From NCBI GenBank assembly GCA_002474325.1, contig DKNL01000110.1, positions 725-10,258 on the forward strand: a DNA stretch of 9,534 nt, given 5' to 3'. The notes beneath the pieces were generated by a model. It saw nothing but the letters and a program-made list of their open reading frames with translations. It was not told the origin of the DNA and did not search any database. Numbering within the stretch: position 1 is the first letter of the stretch; each line of letters starts with the position of its first letter. Of the stretch, positions 1-7,106 are shown piece by piece. A program made the position numbers and the translations under genes. The stretch is from Opitutales bacterium UBA7389. Its GTDB lineage: Bacteria > Verrucomicrobiota > Verrucomicrobiia > Opitutales > Opitutaceae.

Positions 1-1350
1 GACTCGATATTCAATATGGAAGAGATTCGCGATGCCAGTACACTTAAACCGGAAACCCTTCAGGATTGGCACATTGTCAATGGCCCTATTTCTACACGCC
101 AAAAATCCATAACGATAAGCGTAGGTGAACTCTGGCCGGGAAGAGATCTCCGGATTCCCGTCCGTTTCATCGTACCAGCCAACGGAAAGGCGAAGGGTTT
201 CCATCTAACTGGCGGACATAATCTCAAACAATTCGAAAGCGACACCGGAATCAGAGGCGTAGACATAGAACTGATTAAGGGCGGAATTGGTTTGGTTCAT
301 ACTATTGTCCAAGAACCGAGAACCTACGGAGAAAGTGACGTAGGAAACCAGATGCGTAATCGCTTTATAGATACACTAGAAACGCGTTATTCAATACAAT
401 ATTGGGGTTGGCCCGCCATTCTCATGCGGGCCACGACGGCAGCCTACGCCGAGAGCCATTACTTCGAAAAAGGGAAAATAGCTCTTTCTGGCGGTTCAAA
501 AAACGGAGCATCGCCTTCTGTCGCCCTTATAGCCGATACTCGCTTTTCTGCTCTACACGCTAGCGTCTCGCCCCCATGGGAATCCCCCCTTCGACTCTGC
601 GATCCGCAAGCATGGGAGGCATTAAATAGGTACAACCAAAATGATCCTGATTTCAAGCCACATAATTTTCTAGGCGGAACATTTGGACCTAACTACACTA
701 AAGAAGCAATCGCTGCCGGACACAGTTGGGAAGACATTCGAAAACTAGCGAACCGAATATCCGATCAAATATTCATATCTCGAAACCTCACTCAACTTGC
801 CAATCGAAACGTTGATCTTCTATTTCACCCTGGAACCCACGATATGGTTGCCTATGATCTCTCTTGGGGTGGAAGCCATTACCCTGAAATCCCAACATAT
901 CTTCGAATAAACTCGGGACATGGCAAAAAAAATCGCCCCGACAGTGCCGAGCTAAAGGAGCAAAACCTCACCGCATTTCTCCTCAATCACTTCTTTGGCG
1001 GCGAACCCTTGCTAGAACCTCCAGAAGTTTCGTATCATAAAGATAATAACACGATAAACATAACCGTTATCTTCAAGCCCGATTCCCACGAAGAAAGTGG
1101 CCGCATTTGGTGGATGTACGACCGAGGCCCCGATGGGAGTTCAGCCTACATCCGAGAACTCTTTCCAGAAAAACAATGGAAAGATATGAAACCCGGTCAA
1201 CAGCCAGCAACGTGGACGGCTCAAATCGAAATTGAATCAGGTGCGACACACATCGACTTCTTCACGAATCACCTCAAAACAATCCACCGCGGACCGAACA
1301 CCTACCTCACCTATATTTCAAGTCCATATACTCGGTTAAGCTTGAAATGA
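1..1350 (+). CDS. Alpha/beta hydrolase-fold protein, 5' end probably outside the window
   Basis: The product resembles a serine hydrolase of the alpha/beta fold. Numbering from the ATG at 16, a nucleophile-elbow-like GGSKNG lies at 159-164 with Ser161. The candidate acid is Asp276 (PGTHD) and the candidate base is His302 (SGHG), in the right order for a Ser-Asp-His triad. The GxSKxG elbow recalls PhoPQ-activated pathogenicity-related (PqaA-like) hydrolases, but I cannot assign the family or the substrate. The C-terminal ~110 residues after the hydrolase core look like a beta-rich domain. The frame is open back to base 1 (gac tcg ata ttc aat before the ATG), and the ATG at 16 has no ribosome binding site. 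The gene therefore probably starts upstream, where a signal peptide could lie. It ends in TGA. The next gene has its own promoter, so no operon is implied. The coding call is firm; the function is only at fold level. Confidence 0.8.
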   Translation, partial: DSIFNMEEIRDASTLKPETLQDWHIVNGPISTRQKSITISVGELWPGRDLRIPVRFIVPANGKAKGFHLTGGHNLKQFESDTGIRGVDIELIKGGIGLVHTIVQEPRTYGESDVGNQMRNRFIDTLETRYSIQYWGWPAILMRATTAAYAESHYFEKGKIALSGGSKNGASPSVALIADTRFSALHASVSPPWESPLRLCDPQAWEALNRYNQNDPDFKPHNFLGGTFGPNYTKEAIAAGHSWEDIRKLANRISDQIFISRNLTQLANRNVDLLFHPGTHDMVAYDLSWGGSHYPEIPTYLRINSGHGKKNRPDSAELKEQNLTAFLLNHFFGGEPLLEPPEVSYHKDNNTINITVIFKPDSHEESGRIWWMYDRGPDGSSAYIRELFPEKQWKDMKPGQQPATWTAQIEIESGATHIDFFTNHLKTIHRGPNTYLTYISSPYTRLSLK

Positions 1351-1460
1351 ATTCATTCAAAAGCGGCTTTTTTTGATCGCCGCCTTGAGGTCGTGCCGTG
1401 CGGATACTCCAAGCAGATCGAGTCTGGACTTCAAATTCTGCGGATTAAGCGTTTTTTCCT

Positions 1461-1490
1461 TTGTCAATGTAACTGGATACGAACTATATT
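1461..1490 (+). promoter_or_regulatory. Sigma70-like promoter of the aminotransferase gene
   Basis: A -35 box TTGTCA (1461-1466) and a -10 box TATATT (1485-1490) are separated by 18 bases. Each matches the consensus at five of six positions. Transcription would begin near 1497, giving a leader of roughly 37 bases before the GTG at 1534. The promoter lies inside the longest open frame (from 1393), which argues that the upstream part of that frame is not translated. Found by eye, not tested. Confidence 0.5.
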
Positions 1491-1533
1491 GGTCGCCTTC
1501 TGCCGCAATAAATTTTTCTCCCTCAATCAAGTC

Positions 1534-2640
1534 GTGAATACTAGTGTATCAGGAACGCTTTTACTGGGTCCTGGCCCCTGCAATGTATCTGAAAATGTCC
1601 TCGAAGCACTTTCTCGACCGCTTTTTGGTCACTTGGATCCTCGCTTCTTGGAGGTTATGGAATCGGTTAAGTCGCAGCTGCGAACCGTGTTTGACACTGA
1701 GAATTCGGTTACCTTTCCCATTTCCGCTACTGGGAGCGCTGGGATGGAGTTTCTATTGGCCAACTTCCTGGAGCCTGGCGATACGATCGTCGTCGGTGTG
1801 AACGGTGTATTCGGTGGAAGAGTGGCTTCTCTTTCAGAAAAGCTCGGGGCTCGTGTTGTCAAAGTCGAACAGGAGTGGGGTAGAGCGATCGACCTAAACG
1901 AATTTCGAGATACAATCAGGCGTGAGTATCCGAAAGTCGCTGCCCTCGTGAGCGGAGAAACGTCTACCGGCGTTTATCAACCGATGAACGGGGTGGGAGA
2001 CGTTTGCCGCGAGACGGGTACGTTGTTGTTTATGGATTGCGTCACGTCTTTGGCAGGAATGCCGGTTCACGTGGATAAATGTGGAGCGGATATCGTATTC
2101 TCGGGTACGCAAAAATGCCTGGGCGTTCCTCCCGGCCTAGCGCCAGTTACCGTTTCTCCAAGAGCATTGGAGGTATATCGGAACCGGTCGAAGCCGACCC
2201 CGAGCTTCTATTTCGATTTGGACGCGATTCTTTCTTATATCGATGGGGATGGCGGGCGGAGTTATCACCATACAGCTCCCATCAGCATGGTGTTCGCTTT
2301 GGATGCGGGCCTAAAGGAAATATTGGAAGAAGGTTTGGAATCCAGATGGAATCGTCACGCCCGAGCAGCGGAATACTTGCGATCGGAAATGGTGGCTTAC
2401 GGTTTTGAGCCGGTTGTGCCGGAAGGCGAGCGACTGAATCCTTTAACGACATTGTATTTGCCGGATGGAGTTAATGATGCGGAGGCGCGGTCGAAACTGC
2501 TCATGGAGCATGGGATCGAAGTGGGAGCGGGCTTGGGTCCGCTTGCCGGAAAAATTTGGCGTATCGGACTGATGGCTGGGAATGCCTGCGAAACATCAGT
2601 AGACCGGCTCACTGAAGCACTCAAATCGGTTTTGAGTTAA
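1534..2640 (+). CDS. Class V PLP aminotransferase, serine/alanine-glyoxylate aminotransferase type
   Basis: This is a pyridoxal-phosphate enzyme of the AGXT/serine-glyoxylate aminotransferase group. Members move an amino group from serine or alanine to glyoxylate (or pyruvate) in the cytoplasm, in photorespiration-like, glyoxylate and serine metabolism. Numbering from the GTG at 1534 (368 residues), the family opening LLLGPGP is at 9-15. ATGSAGME, which grips the cofactor phosphate, is at 65-72, MDCVTS with the cofactor aspartate Asp168 is at 167-172, and SGTQKCLG carries the Schiff-base Lys194. The carboxylate-binding arginine is expected at Arg343 in KIWRIGLM. The open frame reaches back to a GTG at 1393, but those 47 extra codons do not look like the family and contain a good promoter. 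I therefore chose 1534; this GTG lacks a clear ribosome binding site. The length suits the family. Donor specificity is not decidable here. Confidence 0.9.
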   Translation: MNTSVSGTLLLGPGPCNVSENVLEALSRPLFGHLDPRFLEVMESVKSQLRTVFDTENSVTFPISATGSAGMEFLLANFLEPGDTIVVGVNGVFGGRVASLSEKLGARVVKVEQEWGRAIDLNEFRDTIRREYPKVAALVSGETSTGVYQPMNGVGDVCRETGTLLFMDCVTSLAGMPVHVDKCGADIVFSGTQKCLGVPPGLAPVTVSPRALEVYRNRSKPTPSFYFDLDAILSYIDGDGGRSYHHTAPISMVFALDAGLKEILEEGLESRWNRHARAAEYLRSEMVAYGFEPVVPEGERLNPLTTLYLPDGVNDAEARSKLLMEHGIEVGAGLGPLAGKIWRIGLMAGNACETSVDRLTEALKSVLS

Positions 2641-2732
2641 AGCCAGATTTTTCGCGATCCTAGTAGCGGGCAATTTCCGAGCGACCACAAATCGGCATTC
2701 CTGGACGCCTCAGGTTTCTTTTCTGGGGATTT

Positions 2733-2993
2733 TCACTCCGAACCGATCGCATACTTCTTGCTGGTGAATACGACGATTCCGATTGTGAGAGCGATTATGG
2801 TGGTGATGAAAATATACCCGAAGTCGAAGAGAATTGCTGGCTGGTTTAATTCCATAGTATATACAGGTATTGAATACAACAGAAACTTCAAAGTCCTGAG
2901 AATGGATATCTAGGAGGCAAGCGCTGGCAAGTTTCCAATGAGCTTTTCAATAACAAGATGATAAATGATTCCGATGGGTGCTTTTGAGTCCCT
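2733..2993 (-). pseudogene. Remnant of an ABC-2 type permease C-terminus, or a small membrane protein
   Basis: An ATG at 2855 opens a 40-residue frame ending in TGA at 2733-2735. It has one clear membrane helix (about residues 14-30, YIFITTIIALTIGIVVF) and a short charged tail (TSKKYAIGSE). The same frame continues upstream of the ATG to about 2993 with protein-like, partly hydrophobic sequence, interrupted by a TAG at 2910-2912. The final helix followed by a Lys-rich cytoplasmic tail is how many ABC-2 permeases end. The piece lies directly downstream of the decayed ABC ATPase on the same strand, which is where a partner permease would be. My reading is a permease remnant. An expressed 40-residue single-helix protein remains possible. 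No ribosome binding site was seen before 2855. Confidence 0.45.
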
Positions 2994-3440
2994 CCAGTTT
3001 GTCGTGAGAGTCCTTGCGATATAATCACTAAGCGGTTGCATATCTTTTCTACGCCGTGGAGAAGATGAGAAGAAGGAACCACGCTTCCGCGAGACTCCTT
3101 CTCGATCCGGTCGATTAGTTCCGAGATGATTTCCTATCCCTTTAGATCTAGGCCGATGGTAGGTTCGTCGAGGAATATCAAATTAGGATTGTGCACCAAA
3201 GTTTGGGCGATCTTGATGCGCTACTTCATCCCAATTGATTAGGTATCCATTTTTCTATACCGATCTTGGCCCATACCTACAAAATCGAGAATCTCGTGGA
3301 CTCGCTGTTGGAAGGCTTGGAAAGGCATACCGGAAAGTTCGCCGCAGTAAGTGACATACTCGCACCCAATCATACCTGGAATGTGGCATTCTTTTGCGGG
3401 AGCGCAGCCAATTCGCATTTTGCTGGCGGTCGAAATTACG
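2994..3440 (-). pseudogene. Decayed ABC transporter ATP-binding protein
   Basis: One reading frame on the minus strand gives the C-terminal half of an ABC exporter ATPase of the CcmA/drug-exporter type. In order it shows RIGCAPAKE (about 3415-3390), CEYVTYCGELSGMP, EILDFVGMG, the signature region SIGMK-stop-RIKIAQ, the Walker B and D-loop LIFLDEPTIGLD (about 3185-3148), and the H-loop SSHLLHGVEKICNRLVIISQG ending near 3012. Three stops break this frame: TAA at 3239-3241, TAG at 3221-3223 and TAG at 3134-3136. The Walker A half is absent, because the homology begins only some 30-50 bases from the holB stop codon. After ISQG the frame changes. One frame then reads like an ATPase tail (HDKLEGLKSTHRNH) and another like a permease end. 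The gene cannot make a working ATPase. Its former substrate is unknown. Confidence 0.8.
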
Positions 3441-3470
3441 CCTAGGCAAAGTCGGTTCTGTCGAGGCAAG

Positions 3471-4400
3471 TCAGGCAGACCAAATCCGCAGGGCCTTCAG
3501 CAGAAAGGCTTCCAAAGCGGTTTCGGGCCGCAAATTTAAGCGAAGAAGCCCGCTGGCTCTTTCGAGTTCCTTTATGGATTTAACGAGCTTGCTTGCAGCC
3601 TCAGGTCGATTGGCGAGCGCATCTCGCGTGAAGCGCTCCGTGGCTTGTTCAATCGCTGATAGAAACTCATGACGTAGCGAAATGCTGATACGCGACTCCA
3701 TGGCGATTCGTTCATCATCATCCAGATCTTCTGGCAGTTTCTTGGATTGGGCTTTCCACGTCTCTTTGGTAATGGCTTCGATGATGTAGCGGAATCTTTC
3801 GATAAGACCGTAAATTCCTATGATATAGTGTGGGATCGTGGATTTGCCAGAAGGTTGCTTGGAAAGCATATTCGATAGCAAAAGACGATAATCATCGAGC
3901 CACTCGAGGGTCCGGGCATCCTCGACTTCGTGAGCGTCTGTCGGCAATCGAAACAGCTGGCATCGGCTGCGTATGGTGGCCATCAGCGAGTGCGGTCGTG
4001 TCGTTAGCAGCAGAATATTCGTATTCAGCGGAGGCTCTTCCAAAGTCTTCAGGAAGGCGTTGGCTGCGCTCGGATTAAAGCGATCGGCTTCGTGAATGAA
4101 GGCCACTTTCCGTTCCGCCTTATGAGGTGAATGCTGGATATTCCGAATGAGCTCCCTCGTATCATCTACAGAAATGATCCGAGATTTCTTTGATGGACGA
4201 AGGGCGAAGACATCGGGATGCCAGTCGAGTCCTCCTTCGCTCAATTGGCTATCGACGAGTTTGCTGGCCAAGTCGTTGGCGAAGGCTTCGATCCTCTTTA
4301 AGTTTTGACCATAGATAAGTAGTGCATGGGCGAGCCGGTTCTCCTGAATCGCTCGGTCAATAAGAGCGGAGGGCGATTCCTGGCCTATGCTTGTGGTCAC
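3471..4400 (-). CDS. holB: DNA polymerase III subunit delta' (clamp loader)
   Basis: Delta' is the non-ATPase arm of the clamp loader that places the sliding clamp on primed DNA. The 309-residue product has the usual AAA+ order. A degenerate P-loop is at 29-36 (IYGQNLKR, without a GKT motif, as expected for delta'). HEADRFN is at 103-109 and LKTLEEPP at 117-124. TTRPHSLMATIRSRC is at 133-147, containing the SRC arginine-finger motif of clamp-loader subunits. No four-cysteine zinc module, present in many tau and delta' subunits, is visible. The C-terminal collar region (about 165-309) is poorly conserved. The start is a GTG at 4398-4400, 27 bases after the tmk stop, without a strong ribosome binding site. 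The gene is last in the pfkB-tmk-holB operon. tmk-holB is a common pair in bacteria, which supports the call. Confidence 0.88.
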   Translation of the reverse strand: MTTSIGQESPSALIDRAIQENRLAHALLIYGQNLKRIEAFANDLASKLVDSQLSEGGLDWHPDVFALRPSKKSRIISVDDTRELIRNIQHSPHKAERKVAFIHEADRFNPSAANAFLKTLEEPPLNTNILLLTTRPHSLMATIRSRCQLFRLPTDAHEVEDARTLEWLDDYRLLLSNMLSKQPSGKSTIPHYIIGIYGLIERFRYIIEAITKETWKAQSKKLPEDLDDDERIAMESRISISLRHEFLSAIEQATERFTRDALANRPEAASKLVKSIKELERASGLLRLNLRPETALEAFLLKALRIWSA

Positions 4401-4427
4401 TTTTGAAGAGGCGCTTCGAAGAATTAC

Positions 4428-5072
4428 CTAGAGGTGCTCCAGAGCTGTTTTAAGAATATCTTCTTGGTTATCCTTCAGGGCTCGCGTGCCATCTACGACA
4501 TGAAAGCGTTCCGGGAGGGAGCGGGCTAGTAGCAAGTAGCCTTCCCTTACCTTTTTGTAGAAATCGACGTTCTCTTGCTCCATGCGATCGGGGAGATCGG
4601 AAACGCGGCGTTTAACTCTGGCGATGGATTCCTCAGCGGGAACATCCATAATGAAGGTCAGGTCGGGTGTGATGCCGGCGATCGCAAATTGGTTGATGTA
4701 GCTAACGGGATCTGACGATATGCTGCGTGCCGCCCCTTGGTACACTGTTGTGGAATCGAGGAAACGGTCGCAGAGGATTATTTTGCCTTTCTCCAGACCG
4801 GGAACCATCAGTTCCCGCACGAGTTGGGCTCGAGCTGCGGCGAACAAGAGCAGTTCGGTTTCGGGTACCATGGCGTCGCCCGCCGAATTGTGGATGAGCA
4901 AATGCCGAATTTCCTCGCCGATTTCCGTTCCGCCCGGTTCGCGAGTAACCATGACCTCGTGCCCCATGCCCTCCAACTCGTCGGCCAGTAATTCAATTTG
5001 GGTCGATTTGCCGCTGCCTTCCGAGCCTTCGAAAGTGAATAATTTACCGGTTATGGCGGCTGATTGTGTCAT
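4428..5072 (-). CDS. tmk: Thymidylate kinase (dTMP kinase)
   Basis: The enzyme phosphorylates dTMP to dTDP with ATP in the cytoplasm, an essential step in dTTP supply. The 214-residue product is full length. Its P-loop FEGSEGSGKST is at 14-24 with Lys22, the dTMP-binding TREPGGT is at 43-49, and the DRF motif CDRFLDSTTVYQG is at 101-113. The LID region carries several arginines (VKRRVSDLPDRMEQE, 153-167), followed by FYKKVREGYL. The ATG at 5072 is preceded by TAAGGA at a good distance. The TAA of that site is the stop codon of the upstream kinase gene, so translation of the two is probably linked. It is the middle gene of the operon. Confidence 0.95.
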   Translation of the reverse strand: MTQSAAITGKLFTFEGSEGSGKSTQIELLADELEGMGHEVMVTREPGGTEIGEEIRHLLIHNSAGDAMVPETELLLFAAARAQLVRELMVPGLEKGKIILCDRFLDSTTVYQGAARSISSDPVSYINQFAIAGITPDLTFIMDVPAEESIARVKRRVSDLPDRMEQENVDFYKKVREGYLLLARSLPERFHVVDGTRALKDNQEDILKTALEHL

Positions 5073-5077
5073 TTCTG

Positions 5078-5085
5078 AATCCTTA
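5078..5085 (-). promoter_or_regulatory. tmk ribosome binding site overlapping the upstream stop codon
   Basis: The minus strand reads TAAGGA, with TAA (5085-5083) being the stop of the PfkB-type kinase and AAGGA serving as the Shine-Dalgarno core about 7 bases before the tmk ATG. It is the clearest Shine-Dalgarno sequence in the window and suggests translational coupling. Confidence 0.6.
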
Positions 5086-6195
5086 CCAGTTTCTTAAGAA
5101 ACTATCGATATCATTTAGTGAGGGGCTTATTGCCGTGCGTACGTAGTAGCCGGAAACCGAAACGCCGACCGTCAGACAGGCTTCTGGTGAAAGTCCCAGG
5201 AGCTGGCCAGTAGTGAACCCGGCATTAAAGTGGTCCCCGGCTCCAGTAGTGATCTTCGGGCTCTCAACATAAGGTCCGTCGATACACCATTCGCCGGTCT
5301 TGGTGGCACAAGCCGCGCAGCGGGTCGGATGAACAACCACGGTGCTAATATTGAGCTCGGACCTGATTTTTTTTGCCAAGCGCCTCAGCGATTCGTTGCC
5401 TTCACCATTTTCACCTAGGTTAAATGCGTCGCTCACTTGCTGCCCCTCCTTCAAGTTTAGACCGAGCGTAACGTTGCCGAAATTCTGGAACTTGGCGATG
5501 GCGTGTAAGGCTTCGACTAGCTCGCTTTGGGCCCGCTTTTCCGGATCGGCCAAGTCGAAGAAGAAAATGCGCCCCCCTTCCATTGGAGGTAGACTGGGAA
5601 GCATACGATCCGTCATGGCCTGGTAGATGGCGTTCATTCGAGGGATCATGGTCCAATTTACTAGAGAAATCAGGCTGGACTTAGCTAACAGGTCCATGAA
5701 GGCGCCTTCTCCCATACTTTCGAGAATGGACTTATAGGTCACATTCTCCAGCGTGTTGGTGATCCCCATCATGATCTTCCCGTCGTTGAATTCCAACGCG
5801 TTGGTAAACCCGGGATCAGAAACGCAGACGGCATTGGTTTTTCGGGCGAAATCCTCGAAAACCGGGTGCACCGCTGGTTTTCCGAGGGCGCCGACGTAAG
5901 TCACAGGCAATCCAGTTGCGTAGAGGGCGTTGGCCATGATTGGGCCATTGCCGCCGAGCTTTTCCATCTTAGGATACATCTCGATATTCGCGCTCTTGCC
6001 AGCGGCGGCGAGGATCCGGTTGCCGAAGTCCTCGATCGTTTGAATGCGGGAAAAGTCATCGCCAAGACCATGCCGTTTGGCGACGAGGTGGATAATAGTA
6101 TCCACGAAGCCATCCAAGCCGACCATTGCTTGCTTGCCGGATTGGTTGCCTCGTTTTTCCTGCAGTTCTTTTAAAGCGCGTTGTACGTATTCCAT
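5083..6195 (-). CDS. PfkB family carbohydrate/nucleoside kinase
   Basis: This is a ribokinase-fold (PfkB family) kinase, which transfers phosphate from ATP to a hydroxyl of a sugar, nucleoside or related small molecule in the cytoplasm. The 370-residue product shows the N-terminal substrate-binding signature GLDGFVD at 26-32 and the glycine pair region KLGGNGPIMANAL at 79-91. The C-terminal PfkB signature ITTGAGDHFNAGF is at 315-327, where Asp321 is the expected catalytic base and GAGD the anion hole. These three marks secure the family but not the substrate; I see no basis for choosing fructose, ribose or adenosine. It is a little longer than typical family members (about 300-330), with an N-terminal helix before the core. 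It heads the operon with tmk and holB and is preceded by a good promoter (6261-6288). The ATG at 6195 lacks a clear ribosome binding site. Confidence 0.88.
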   Translation of the reverse strand: MEYVQRALKELQEKRGNQSGKQAMVGLDGFVDTIIHLVAKRHGLGDDFSRIQTIEDFGNRILAAAGKSANIEMYPKMEKLGGNGPIMANALYATGLPVTYVGALGKPAVHPVFEDFARKTNAVCVSDPGFTNALEFNDGKIMMGITNTLENVTYKSILESMGEGAFMDLLAKSSLISLVNWTMIPRMNAIYQAMTDRMLPSLPPMEGGRIFFFDLADPEKRAQSELVEALHAIAKFQNFGNVTLGLNLKEGQQVSDAFNLGENGEGNESLRRLAKKIRSELNISTVVVHPTRCAACATKTGEWCIDGPYVESPKITTGAGDHFNAGFTTGQLLGLSPEACLTVGVSVSGYYVRTAISPSLNDIDSFLRNW

Positions 6196-6260
6196 GAATC
6201 AGTCGTGTATTAGGGATAGGGGAGGGAATTAGAGGAAGGTTTGATAGCAGAGCAATCGTA

Positions 6261-6288
6261 ATTCTACCAGAAGCGAAACAAGTGTTAA
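6261..6288 (-). promoter_or_regulatory. Sigma70-like promoter of the pfkB-tmk-holB operon
   Basis: Read on the minus strand, a -35 box TTAACA (6288-6283) is followed after 16 bases by a -10 box TAGAAT (6266-6261). Each differs from the consensus at one position. The start of transcription would be near 6253, leaving a leader of about 58 bases before the kinase ATG. No equally good promoter was seen for the divergent Tol/Exb operon. Confidence 0.5.
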
Positions 6289-6314
6289 TTTTGCTCTCCT
6301 TTGACTGAAATTTA

Positions 6315-6342
6315 TTGAACCCTGGAGTCGGCCAGGTTTCAA
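6315..6342. repeat. 11-bp inverted repeat in the divergent promoter region
   Basis: TTGAACCCTGG and CCAGGTTTCAA pair over 11 positions with one mismatch around a six-base centre. The repeat lies 54 bases before the TolQ/ExbB start and upstream of the operon promoter on the other strand. There is no T-run, so it is not a standard terminator. It could be an operator for a dimeric regulator, or a hairpin in the leader of the Tol/Exb message. Confidence 0.45.
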
Positions 6343-6395
6343 AGAATTGGTTCTGGCGAAATAGCCGGTCCATGATAGACACAAAGCCAATTTAG

Positions 6396-7097
6396 ATGGA
6401 CGCACACTCAGTTATCGTTGCCGCGGGCGGCCCGAACGTTTTCACCTACTTCAGTCAAAGTAACCCTGCCGGAAAGGCCATCATCTTTGCGTTGGCTTTT
6501 TTCAGTGTTTGCGCGTGGGCGGTAATGCTCGGGAAATATTGGGAATTGAAGCGTTTGCGGCTTTTCAATTTGGGTTTCGAACAATCGCTTCATCGCTTAA
6601 ACTCAATACTGCACGCTCCAGCGACATTTAAAGCCCCCAAGCGCGTGCCCTATGCCGCTTTGTATTTGGCCGCCGTCGAGGCCTATCATCGGATAGAGCC
6701 GAAAGCGGGCGAGAGCATCGAGCAGCTCCGGGCGGCTCGGGTAGAGCATTTGGAGAACGCACTGCAAAGAGCCTTGGCTAACAAGACGCTGGCCTACGAA
6801 TCCAGTATGGTTTTCTTGGCTACGATTGTATCTGGGGCCCCATTCTTTGGCCTTCTAGGAACGGTATGGGGCGTTATGGACGCTTTCGGAGGAGTGGGTT
6901 TGCAAGCGACCGCTACCTTGCAGAATTTGGCTCCTGGTGTTTCTGGAGCCTTGTTGACGACGGTGGCTGGCTTGTGCGTGGCCATTCCTTCGGTTTTTGG
7001 ATATAATTATCTGCTAACGCGTACCAAGGTTTTGGTTACAGAGCTAGAGAATTTCGCTAGCGCTCTGGCGGATATGATCGAGTTGGAGAGCCGCTAG
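6396..7097 (+). CDS. TolQ/ExbB/MotA family proton channel protein
   Basis: This is an inner-membrane component of a proton-driven motor of the TolQ/ExbB type, which with a TolR/ExbD partner powers a TolA or TonB-like rod. The 233-residue product has a first membrane helix at about 28-46, a long cytoplasmic region, and a second helix at about 137-160 containing GAPFFGLLGTVWGVMDAF. A third helix at about 183-207 is preceded by NLAPGVSGALLTTVAGL. These two stretches are the family signature, including the conserved threonines of helices 2 and 3 that line the proton path. The ATG at 6396 has no strong ribosome binding site. The next gene follows after 9 bases. Tol versus Exb identity cannot be fixed from sequence alone. 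It is first in a three-gene operon. Confidence 0.92.
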   Translation: MDAHSVIVAAGGPNVFTYFSQSNPAGKAIIFALAFFSVCAWAVMLGKYWELKRLRLFNLGFEQSLHRLNSILHAPATFKAPKRVPYAALYLAAVEAYHRIEPKAGESIEQLRAARVEHLENALQRALANKTLAYESSMVFLATIVSGAPFFGLLGTVWGVMDAFGGVGLQATATLQNLAPGVSGALLTTVAGLCVAIPSVFGYNYLLTRTKVLVTELENFASALADMIELESR

Positions 7098-7106
7098 CGA
7101 TTCGCC

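Noticed and set aside
1343..1376. Terminator after the hydrolase gene (near-palindrome around AATGAATTCATT, then a T-run)
   Set aside because: The stem is short and AT-rich, overlaps the stop codon, and the T-run is separated from it by AAAGCGGC; support is too weak.
1393..1533. 47-residue N-terminal extension of the aminotransferase
   Set aside because: It does not resemble the family and contains a good promoter; it is most likely untranslated leader and upstream DNA.
3134..3241. Stop-codon reassignment or readthrough to explain the three stops in the ABC ATPase frame
   Set aside because: Intact genes in this window use TAA, TAG and TGA as ordinary stops, and the ATPase also lacks its Walker A half, so decay is the simpler reading.
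3351..3672. Plus-strand open frames across the holB end and the ABC remnant
   Set aside because: They are antisense shadows; the minus-strand frames carry the family motifs.
3471..4400. holB as a pseudogene because it lacks a GKT P-loop and zinc cysteines
   Set aside because: Delta' subunits normally lack a working P-loop and the zinc module is variable; length, the SRC motif and the operon context are normal.
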